Source: an uncultured Oscillospiraceae bacterium (GTDB lineage: Bacteria > Bacillota > Clostridia > Oscillospirales > Oscillospiraceae). Taken from it: 5,749 nt of DNA. Below the pieces are notes generated by a model. It made no database searches. It was given only the letters and a program-made list of their open reading frames with translations, and was not told the origin of the DNA. The stretch covers positions 1 to 5,749 of the forward strand of contig CAKTVN010000113.1 in NCBI GenBank assembly GCA_934623545.1, given 5' to 3'. Positions 1-5,749 of this stretch are shown here, piece by piece. Position 1 is the first letter of the stretch; each line of letters opens with the position of its first letter. Made by a program: the position numbers and the translations under genes.

Positions 1-1
1 G

Positions 2-898
2 ATGTGGCGCGCGGTCTCCATGATCGTGCTCGCTGTGTCGATCTTTTTCCTCATGCTTGTGCCGTTTCTCGGCACGGAGGACCACGGCGCGAAGCGCTGG
101 ATCTATCTCGGCTTCTTCAGCTTCCAGCCGTCTGAGGTCGCGAAGCTTGCGGTCGTGATGTCGTTCGCGTCGCTGATGTCGGTCTACCGGGAAAAGATGC
201 GCACCTTCCGCTACGGCATTCTGCCGTTCGCGATCATCCTGCTCGTCGTATGCGGGCTGATCGCACTGGAACGCCATTTCTCCGGCATTCTTATCATCCT
301 TGCGCTGGGCGCGACGATGATGTTCCTCGGCGGCGCAGACCTCAAATGGTTCGTCATCGGCGGCATCGCCGTCACCGCCTTTGCAGTGATCTACCTCAGC
401 ACGATGGGCTACGCGAGCGCGCGCATCACGGCGTGGCGCGACCCGGAGTCTGACCCGACCGGCGACGGCTATCAGATCCTGCAGTCGCTCTACGCCATCG
501 GCTCAGGTGGGCTGATGGGACTCGGGCTCGGCAGGAGCCGCCAGAAATACCTCTACCTCCCAGAGGAGCACAACGACTACATTTTCCCCATCGTCTGCGA
601 GGAGCTGGGGTTTGTGGGTGCGGTGGCAGTGATTTTGCTGTTCGCGCTGCTCATCATCCGCGGCTACTGGATCGCCATGCACGCGCGCGACCGCTTCGGC
701 GCGCTGCTCGCGGCGGGCATTACGACGCATCTGGCGCTTCAGACGTTTCTGAACATCGCGGTCGTCACGAACTTCCTTCCGGCGACCGGCATTTCGCTGC
801 CGTTCTTCTCCTACGGCGGCACGGCGCTGCTGATGCAGCTGTTTGAGGTTGGACTGATCCTCGCCGTGTCGCGTCAGAACGACAACAAACTCTTGTAA
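2..898 (+). CDS. ftsW: FtsW/SpoVE-type SEDS peptidoglycan glycosyltransferase, 5' partial
   Basis: Integral membrane SEDS protein that polymerises lipid II into glycan strands at the division septum, working with a class B penicillin-binding protein. The 298 visible residues start inside the protein: the family usually has about 370-400 residues, so roughly the first 80 or more lie outside the window and the ATG at position 2 is probably internal. Seen: a GAKRWI...SFQPSE.AK motif (residues 29-48), several hydrophobic segments (about 4-24, 44-61, 71-89, 92-111, 115-136, then three more after 194), a large extracytoplasmic loop with LPEEHNDYIF, and the C-terminal signature TGISLPFFSYGG (262-273). 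Asp192 in HNDY aligns with the catalytic Asp297 of E. coli FtsW. It ends in TAA, 14 bases before murG, implying one transcript. SpoVE, the sporulation paralogue that lies next to murG in Bacillus, cannot be excluded; RodA is less likely given the location. Confidence 0.93.
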   Translation: MWRAVSMIVLAVSIFFLMLVPFLGTEDHGAKRWIYLGFFSFQPSEVAKLAVVMSFASLMSVYREKMRTFRYGILPFAIILLVVCGLIALERHFSGILIILALGATMMFLGGADLKWFVIGGIAVTAFAVIYLSTMGYASARITAWRDPESDPTGDGYQILQSLYAIGSGGLMGLGLGRSRQKYLYLPEEHNDYIFPIVCEELGFVGAVAVILLFALLIIRGYWIAMHARDRFGALLAAGITTHLALQTFLNIAVVTNFLPATGISLPFFSYGGTALLMQLFEVGLILAVSRQNDNKLL

Positions 899-899
899 C

Positions 900-905
900 G
901 GGGGG
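900..905 (+). promoter_or_regulatory. Ribosome binding site of murG
   Basis: A run of six G residues lies 7 bases before the ATG at 913. The same 7-base spacing is seen for the murA, ftsQ and ftsZ sites in this window, which supports the chosen start. The sequence is G-only rather than the usual AGGAGG, so it may be a weaker site. Confidence 0.6.
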
Positions 906-912
906 CATCCGG

Positions 913-2037
913 ATGAACGTCATCTTTACCTGCGGCGGCACCGGCGGGCACATCTATCCCGCGATCGCGGTCGCGAATATGCTCCGCGAGCGAAAGCCGG
1001 AGACGAGCATCCTTTTCATCGGCGCGGAGGACGGCATGGAGAACAAGCTCGTGCCGCTTGAAAATTTTCCGCTGGAAACGCTGAAGATCTCCAATTATCA
1101 GCGGAAGCTGACACCCGCCGCAGTTTGGCACAACATCGTGACGCTGTGTCATATGACGGGCTCGATGCGGAAGGCAAAACGCATCATCCGCGATTTCAAG
1201 CCGGATGTGATCGTCGGGACCGGCGGCTATGCGAGCTTCCCGGCGCTGAAAATGGGCGCGCGGCTCGGTGTTCCGACGGCGGTGCATGAGTCGAACGCGG
1301 TCCCGGGGCTGACGACCCGTATGGTCGAGCGCTCGGTCGACCGCATTATGGTCTCATTTGAGGACAGCCGCGGAAAATACACCGCGCCGGAGCGCGTCAT
1401 CGTCACCGGCACACCGGTACGCGAGGCATTTCTCTATACGAAGAAGGAGGACGCGCGCCGCAGTCTCGGGCTCGATGACCGTCCGCTGGTCGTTTCCTAC
1501 TGGGGCAGCCTCGGCGCGCGGGAAATGAACAAGAAAATCGCGGAGTTCATGAAGCTGGAATGTGCAGACGGCGAGCCGTTCCACCACATCCATGCCACGG
1601 GCTCCTATGGCTGGCGCTGGATGCCGGATTATGTAAAGCAGCTCGGCATCGATCTCACGGCGCATCCCCATGTGGAGATGCGCGAGTTTATTTACGATAT
1701 GCCGCTTGTTATGGCGGCGGCGGACCTTGTCATCTGCCGCGCGGGCGCGGCGACGATCAGCGAGGCGGCAGCCTCCGGCACGCCGTGCATCATGGTCCCG
1801 TCGCCGAACGTGACGGATAATCATCAGGAGAAAAACGCCCGCGTGCTGGAAAAGCACGGCGCGGCGGTCGTCCTGCGGGAGTCGGAATGCGATGCAAAGA
1901 CGCTCTACGAGGCGGCGAAGTCCATTCTGCATGACGAGGCGCGCCGGCGGAAAATGACCGCCGCAGCGCATGAGCTGGCGGTGGTGGACGCCGCCGAACG
2001 AATTTACAACGTGACGCTGGAGCTGGCGAAGGGCTGA
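913..2037 (+). CDS. murG: MurG, UDP-GlcNAc:lipid I N-acetylglucosaminyltransferase
   Basis: Peripheral membrane GT-B (family GT28) enzyme that transfers GlcNAc from UDP-GlcNAc to lipid I, giving lipid II, on the cytoplasmic face of the membrane. The protein has 374 residues, slightly longer than E. coli MurG (about 355). N-terminal domain: glycine loop GGTGGHIYPA (8-17), second loop GTGGYASFPA (102-111), and the acceptor-site motif HESNAVPG (125-132). C-terminal domain: WGSLGARE (197-204), then CRAGAATISEAA (275-286), where Glu284 matches the donor-binding Glu269 of E. coli, and NVTDNHQEKNA (299-309), a typical Firmicutes form of the motif that contacts UDP-GlcNAc. The third glycine loop is usually GGS.GA; here the first Gly is Trp197. 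The gene starts 14 bases after ftsW, ends in TGA, and sits directly upstream of murA, as expected for a lipid II supply operon. Confidence 0.97.
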   Translation: MNVIFTCGGTGGHIYPAIAVANMLRERKPETSILFIGAEDGMENKLVPLENFPLETLKISNYQRKLTPAAVWHNIVTLCHMTGSMRKAKRIIRDFKPDVIVGTGGYASFPALKMGARLGVPTAVHESNAVPGLTTRMVERSVDRIMVSFEDSRGKYTAPERVIVTGTPVREAFLYTKKEDARRSLGLDDRPLVVSYWGSLGAREMNKKIAEFMKLECADGEPFHHIHATGSYGWRWMPDYVKQLGIDLTAHPHVEMREFIYDMPLVMAAADLVICRAGAATISEAAASGTPCIMVPSPNVTDNHQEKNARVLEKHGAAVVLRESECDAKTLYEAAKSILHDEARRRKMTAAAHELAVVDAAERIYNVTLELAKG

Positions 2038-2087
2038 CACAAGCGCGCGACGCAGCGCATAGGATGGGCAGAAAATGTCCAATATGC

Positions 2088-2092
2088 GGAGG
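2088..2092 (+). promoter_or_regulatory. Ribosome binding site that decides the murA start
   Basis: GGAGG lies 7 bases before the ATG at 2100. An earlier in-frame ATG at 2064 would add 12 residues (MGRKCPICGGVR) but has only a weak AGG next to it. Starting at 2100 also makes the residue numbers of K22, D305, D369 and R371 identical to those of E. coli MurA. The 62-base murG-murA gap shows no promoter or terminator that I can support. Confidence 0.85.
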
Positions 2093-2099
2093 CGTGCGT

Positions 2100-3263
2100 A
2101 TGCAGATCCTGTCAGTCACAGGCGGCGCGCCGCTGTATGGCTCCGTTTCCATACACGGCGCAAAGAACAGCGTTTTACCGATCCTGGCTGCGGCGGTGCT
2201 CTGCCAAAGCCCATGTGTGTTACATAACTGCCCGCAGATCGAGGACGTTTCCGCGGCGCTTGAGATACTGGAATATCTGGGCTGCCGGACAGAGCGGCAG
2301 GGCGGCAGCATTTTTGTGGACGCGCGGCAGATGACCGCGTGCGATATCCCGCCGGAACTGGCGGGGCGGATGCGCTCGTCGATCGTATTTCTCGGCGCGC
2401 TCGCGGCGCGGATGGGGCAGGCGCGCATCGCGCTGCCCGGCGGCTGCCCGCTGGGCGCAAGACCGATCGACCTGCATCTTGCGGCGCTGCGCGCAATGGG
2501 CGCGGAGATCGCGGCGGACGGGGAGAGCGTGCACTGCAGCGCGGAGAAGCTGCACGGCGTGCACATCCGGCTCCCATTTCCAAGCGTCGGCGCGACGGAA
2601 AATATCCTGCTCGCCGCAACGCGCTGCGGCGGCTGCATGACGGTCGAGAACGCCGCGATGGAGCCGGAGATCACGGACCTGATCGGCTTTCTGCGCAGCG
2701 CGGGCGCAAATATTGCGGGCGCGGGCACGCCGCGGCTGACCGTCTATGGCGGCGCGCCGCTTCACGGAACGACGTATACTGTCCTGCCGGACCGCATCGA
2801 GACGGCGACCTATCTCTGCGCTGCCGCCGCCTGCGGCGGAAAGCTCGAGCTGCGGCGCACGGCGGGGGAGCTGCTTTCGCCGGTGATCACGGCGCTGCGC
2901 GCCTCCGGCTGTAAGATCGAGCAGCGGCATAACACGCTGCAAATTATCTCGGATGGGCGGCTGAACGCGCCGGGGAAAATCGTGACCGCGCCGTATCCCG
3001 GCTTTCCGACGGACGCGCAGGCGCCGCTGATGGCGGCGCTGCTGCGGGCTAAGGGCGAAAGCGAATTTGTCGAGACGATTTTTGAAAACCGCCTGCGCCA
3101 CACGGCGCAGCTGCGGAAAATGGGCGCGCAGATCGTGACAGACGGACAGCGCGCCGTCGTATCCGGCGTGGAGCGCCTATACGGCGCGGCGCTTCAGGCG
3201 CAGGACCTGCGCGCGGGCGCGGCGCTGGTGATCGCGGCGCTGAGCGCGGACGGAAAATCCTAG
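2100..3263 (+). CDS. murA: MurA, UDP-GlcNAc 1-carboxyvinyltransferase, cut short by an in-frame TAG
   Basis: Cytoplasmic EPSP-synthase-fold enzyme that transfers enolpyruvate from PEP to UDP-GlcNAc, the first committed step of peptidoglycan synthesis and the target of fosfomycin. Up to the TAG it encodes 387 residues; MurA normally has about 417-420. Active-site residues are visible at E. coli numbering or one off: Lys22 and Asn23 in GAKNS, catalytic Cys116 in GGCPLGARP (E. coli Cys115), Arg121 (E. coli Arg120), Asp305 in FPTDAQAP, Asp369 and Arg371 in DLRAGAAL. The Cys makes fosfomycin sensitivity likely for a functional protein. The frame reaches TAG at codon 388 just after SADGKS, but stays open for 31 further codons that supply the missing end, including Arg397. 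As a 387-residue protein it would lack that PEP-binding Arg and the last part of the fold, so it is probably inactive unless the TAG is read through or is a sequence error. Identity is certain; whether the gene is intact is not. Confidence 0.93.
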   Translation: MQILSVTGGAPLYGSVSIHGAKNSVLPILAAAVLCQSPCVLHNCPQIEDVSAALEILEYLGCRTERQGGSIFVDARQMTACDIPPELAGRMRSSIVFLGALAARMGQARIALPGGCPLGARPIDLHLAALRAMGAEIAADGESVHCSAEKLHGVHIRLPFPSVGATENILLAATRCGGCMTVENAAMEPEITDLIGFLRSAGANIAGAGTPRLTVYGGAPLHGTTYTVLPDRIETATYLCAAAACGGKLELRRTAGELLSPVITALRASGCKIEQRHNTLQIISDGRLNAPGKIVTAPYPGFPTDAQAPLMAALLRAKGESEFVETIFENRLRHTAQLRKMGAQIVTDGQRAVVSGVERLYGAALQAQDLRAGAALVIAALSADGKS

Positions 3264-3359
3264 ATTTCGGGTGTAAAACACATCAAACGTGGCTATGATA
3301 GTCTGGAAGAAAATCTGAAAAGTCTGGGCGCGGATATAAAAACGGTGGAAATCGCCTGA
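3264..3359 (+). pseudogene. murA: C-terminal end of murA, in frame beyond the TAG codon
   Basis: Thirty-one codons in the same frame as murA follow the TAG without any shift and end in TGA at 3357-3359. They begin ISGVKHIKRGYDSLEEN and continue to a SLGADI segment, the pattern expected at the MurA C-terminus (E. coli has HIDRGYERIE and LRALGANI). The Arg in KRGYD is codon 397 counted from 2100, matching E. coli Arg397, which binds PEP. Counting the TAG as one residue, the whole gene 2100-3359 encodes 419 amino acids, the length of E. coli MurA. The codons are unusual for this cluster (GGT, GTA, CGT, AGT, ATA, many AAA); GC is 41 of 96 bases, against 72 of 96 just upstream. I type it as pseudogene because it follows a stop codon, but it could be translated by readthrough. 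Confidence 0.85.
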
Positions 3360-3374
3360 ATATTTGTGTATAAT
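3346..3374 (+). promoter_or_regulatory. Predicted sigma-A promoter for ftsQ
   Basis: A perfect -10 box TATAAT (3369-3374) lies 17 bases after a -35-like TGGAAA (3346-3351, 4 of 6 matches to TTGACA). The -35 overlaps the last codons of the murA tail and the -10 follows its TGA. Transcription would start near 3381, giving an ftsQ leader of about 60 bases. The exact -10, ideal spacing and AT-rich setting in a GC-rich region support it; the -35 is imperfect. Confidence 0.65.
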
Positions 3375-3413
3375 ACAGGCAAGGCGGCACGCCCTGCGTT
3401 CGGGTGCGGCTGC

Positions 3414-3434
3414 AAACGAAGCATCGTTTAGGAG
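3414..3434 (+). promoter_or_regulatory. Leader hairpin next to the ftsQ ribosome binding site
   Basis: AAACGA (3414-3419) and TCGTTT (3424-3429) form a 6-bp stem with a 4-base loop, AGCA. The Shine-Dalgarno AGGAG follows at once at 3430-3434 and is 7 bases before the ATG at 3442. An alternative in-frame ATG at 3436 is only one base from this site, so 3442 is the better start. The hairpin is short and mostly A-U, so any effect on translation is speculative; the ribosome binding site itself is convincing. Confidence 0.55.
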
Positions 3435-3441
3435 AATGAGC

Positions 3442-4491
3442 ATGAAAACTGAAAGACGCAGAGCGTCTGAGACACGAAAAAAGAGCCGCAGCGCCTCCGG
3501 CAGCCGCCGGGTCAGCAGCGGCGTTGCAAGCCGCCTTCTCATTATGCTGGCGGTCGTGGCAGCAGTCGTGTTCGGCGTGGCGATCTTTTTCAAGATCCAT
3601 ACCGTCGAGGTACAGGGAAATACGATCTATTCCGCGAATGAGGTGATCGCGGCGTCCGGCATCCAGTCAGGCGACAATCTGTTCACGCTGAACAAGGAGG
3701 CTGCGGCGGGCAATATCAAGGCGGGGCTGCCGTATGTGGAAACGGTCAGCATCAACCGCTTCCTGCCGGATAAGGTCGTGATCGAGGTCAAGGAGAGCGA
3801 CGCGGTCTTCGCCGTCACCTCCGATACGAACACGACCTGGCTGATCAACTCCGTCGGCAAGGCGCTCGAACAGGTGAGTGACTCGTCGGCGCTGCCCGCG
3901 CAGACGCTGTCAGGCGACACACAGCAGAATACGAACGACGATACACAGCAGGCGACAGGCGGCGATACGCAGCCCCCGGACGCGGAAAACGCGCCGCAGG
4001 AGCCGGACACCGCCGCCTCCGGGCAGGAGAGCGGTACGGCGGCCTCTGACACAGAGCAGCCAGAAGCTCCGGCGAGCGCCGAGCCTGCGACCTCTGACGC
4101 TCAGACGGCGAGTGGGGCGCTGACGCTCGTGCGCGACGGAAAGACAAAGACGGTGCCGCGCATCCTCGGCATCACTGTAAGCAGCCCACGCGCCGGGACG
4201 GTCGTGACCTCGCCGGAGGAAGCCAATTTGAACGCCGCGCTTGCGGTCATCGCGGAGCTGGACGGGACCGGACTGCTGGACCATATCGCTGTGATCGACG
4301 TGGAAAAGGAATACGACATCGTCTTGTGGTATGACGACCGCTATGAGATCAAGCTCGGCGGCACGGAGAATCTGACCTACAAGATCAACTACCTGACAGT
4401 CATCATCGACAGCCTCAGCGACTTTCAGGCGGGCACCATCGACCTCACCTTTACCGACTCCAACGAGGCGCGCGTCTACTCCAGAGAGTGA
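3442..4491 (+). CDS. ftsQ: FtsQ/DivIB cell division protein with a long internal low-complexity insert
   Basis: Single-pass membrane protein of the divisome that links FtsL and DivIC/FtsB to the septal synthase. With the start at 3442 it has 349 residues, longer than the usual 250-290. Order of parts: a very basic cytoplasmic tail (about 1-31, rich in Arg, Lys and Ser), one transmembrane helix (about 32-50), a POTRA domain (about 53-118) beginning HTVEVQGNTIYSANEV and ending VVIEVKE, the start of the beta domain with TTWLINSVGKAL (131-142), a Ser/Thr/Gln/Asp/Pro/Ala-rich stretch (about 146-225), then the rest of the beta domain from VPRILG (238-243) through LGG (305-307) to IDLTF (333-337). 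From 141 to 230 there is no Lys or Arg, and from 146 to 230 no aromatic residue. The insert falls between the .LIN..GK.L strand and the VP.I.G strand, which are normally close together. ftsA does not follow; ftsZ is next, after 145 bases. Confidence 0.9.
   Translation: MKTERRRASETRKKSRSASGSRRVSSGVASRLLIMLAVVAAVVFGVAIFFKIHTVEVQGNTIYSANEVIAASGIQSGDNLFTLNKEAAAGNIKAGLPYVETVSINRFLPDKVVIEVKESDAVFAVTSDTNTTWLINSVGKALEQVSDSSALPAQTLSGDTQQNTNDDTQQATGGDTQPPDAENAPQEPDTAASGQESGTAASDTEQPEAPASAEPATSDAQTASGALTLVRDGKTKTVPRILGITVSSPRAGTVVTSPEEANLNAALAVIAELDGTGLLDHIAVIDVEKEYDIVLWYDDRYEIKLGGTENLTYKINYLTVIIDSLSDFQAGTIDLTFTDSNEARVYSRE
3913..3984 (+). repeat. Three tandem 24-base repeats within ftsQ
   Basis: Three consecutive 8-codon units encode GDTQQNTN, DDTQQATG and GDTQPPDA (residues 158-181 of FtsQ). 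All share the core [GD]-D-T-Q, and units 1 and 2 share DTQQ.T. At the DNA level they share GA(C/T)AC(A/G)CAG. A looser repeat follows: DTAASGQE and then GTAASDTEQ. The pattern points to growth of the insert by slippage or unequal recombination. Confidence 0.7.
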
Positions 4492-4509
4492 AGGCTGGAA
4501 AATTGCGCC

Positions 4510-4527
4510 GAAAAAACGCGTTTTTTC
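4510..4527. repeat. Perfect 18-bp palindrome upstream of the ftsZ promoter; possible operator or weak terminator
   Basis: The sequence reads G, six A, CGCG, six T, C and equals its own reverse complement. It begins 19 bases after the ftsQ stop and ends 11 bases before the ftsZ -35 box. An overlapping 8-bp palindrome, TTCCGGAA, lies at 4525-4532. As RNA it would make a stem of one G-C and six A-U pairs with a CGCG loop, and CC/GG pairing could extend it past one bulged base. No separate U-run follows, so it is a poor intrinsic terminator for ftsQ. A binding site for a dimeric DNA-binding protein, or an AT-rich UP-like element, fits equally well. Confidence 0.55.
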
Positions 4528-4538
4528 CGGAATTTCTA

Positions 4539-4567
4539 TTGACCCGAAGCGATTTTCGAGCTACAAT
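4539..4567 (+). promoter_or_regulatory. Predicted sigma-A promoter for ftsZ
   Basis: TTGACC (4539-4544) and TACAAT (4562-4567) each match the consensus at 5 of 6 positions and are 17 bases apart, the ideal spacing. Transcription would start near 4574, giving a leader of about 63 bases. An in-frame ATG at 4571 lies at or before this start and has no ribosome binding site, so it is not the ftsZ start. The AT-rich stretch just upstream (4511-4538) could help RNA polymerase bind. Confidence 0.8.
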
Positions 4568-4623
4568 AAGATGAATAATTGCTTCAGTACGCATTTTTCC
4601 AGTTTATATGCTGTGACATACAT

Positions 4624-4629
4624 AGGAGG
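4624..4629 (+). promoter_or_regulatory. Ribosome binding site of ftsZ
   Basis: A full AGGAGG sits 7 bases before the ATG at 4637. It is the strongest site in the window, in keeping with the high level at which FtsZ is normally made, and it fixes the start at MADFTEKVV. Confidence 0.9.
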
Positions 4630-4636
4630 AGAACAA

Positions 4637-5713
<1,077 letters not shown>

Positions 5714-5749
5714 GAGACAGCGCGAATAACGCTTATATGAAAAAACTGG

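Noticed and set aside
2064..2099. Twelve-residue N-terminal extension of MurA containing CPICGG, resembling half of a zinc ribbon.
   Set aside because: The ATG at 2064 has no good ribosome binding site, whereas GGAGG is 7 bases from the ATG at 2100, and the later start gives E. coli-like residue numbering. A lone CxxC is not a zinc site.
3264..3359. Frameshift as the cause of the early murA stop.
   Set aside because: The tail is in the same frame as the upstream gene and codon numbering matches E. coli on both sides of the TAG, so only the TAG codon itself is at issue.
3364..3441. Longer ftsQ reading frame starting at TTG 3364 or ATG 3436.
   Set aside because: The TTG overlaps the -10 box and would precede the transcript start. 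ATG 3436 is only one base from AGGAG. ATG 3442 has the 7-base spacing used throughout the window.
4571..4636. Upstream in-frame ATG that would add 22 residues to FtsZ.
   Set aside because: It lies at or before the predicted transcript start, has no ribosome binding site, and the added residues do not belong to the FtsZ fold, while ATG 4637 has a full AGGAGG.
5737..5749. Possible start of a next gene (ATG AAA AAA CTG).
   Set aside because: Only four codons are visible and no ribosome binding site precedes them. It could be real, but the window ends too soon to support it.

Overview
The window is a stretch of a division and cell wall (dcw) cluster with every gene on the + strand: the 3' part of ftsW (SEDS peptidoglycan polymerase), murG (lipid II synthase), murA (UDP-GlcNAc enolpyruvyl transferase), a divIB/ftsQ gene, and ftsZ. 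The order ftsW-murG-murA-ftsQ-ftsZ, the Firmicutes-style MurG motif NVTDNHQ, a DivIB-type bitopic FtsQ, strong Shine-Dalgarno sites and a high GC content together suggest a high-GC clostridial bacterium, perhaps of the Oscillospiraceae/Ruminococcaceae type. This assignment is inference from gene order and motifs, not from a database match.

Layout: 2-898 ftsW (5' end outside the window); a 14-base gap; 913-2037 murG; a 62-base gap; 2100-3263 murA, which stops at an in-frame TAG; 3264-3359 a continuing in-frame murA tail ending in TGA; a sigma-A type promoter across the end of that tail (3346-3374); 3442-4491 ftsQ; a 145-base intergenic region with an 18-bp perfect palindrome and a second good promoter (4539-4567); 4637-5713 ftsZ; then 36 bases with nothing I can support.

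How the genes fit together: MurA makes the first committed precursor of peptidoglycan. MurG completes lipid II on the inner face of the membrane. FtsW polymerises lipid II at the septum. FtsQ/DivIB helps recruit and activate the septal synthase. FtsZ forms the ring that organises the process. ftsW-murG-murA look co-transcribed; ftsQ and ftsZ each have their own predicted promoter.

The most unusual observation is in murA. The reading frame meets TAG at codon 388, yet the same frame runs on for 31 more codons that encode the expected C-terminal end of MurA, including the active-site Arg at exactly position 397. With the stop read as an amino acid the protein would be 419 residues, the length of E. 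coli MurA. GC content falls from about 75% to about 43% at this codon. Nonsense mutation, sequencing error, recombination junction, amber readthrough and UAG reassignment all remain possible. Other points worth attention are the absence of ftsA between ftsQ and ftsZ, an unusual FtsZ C-terminal tip, a Lys/Arg-free low-complexity insert inside the FtsQ beta domain, and the palindrome next to the ftsZ promoter.
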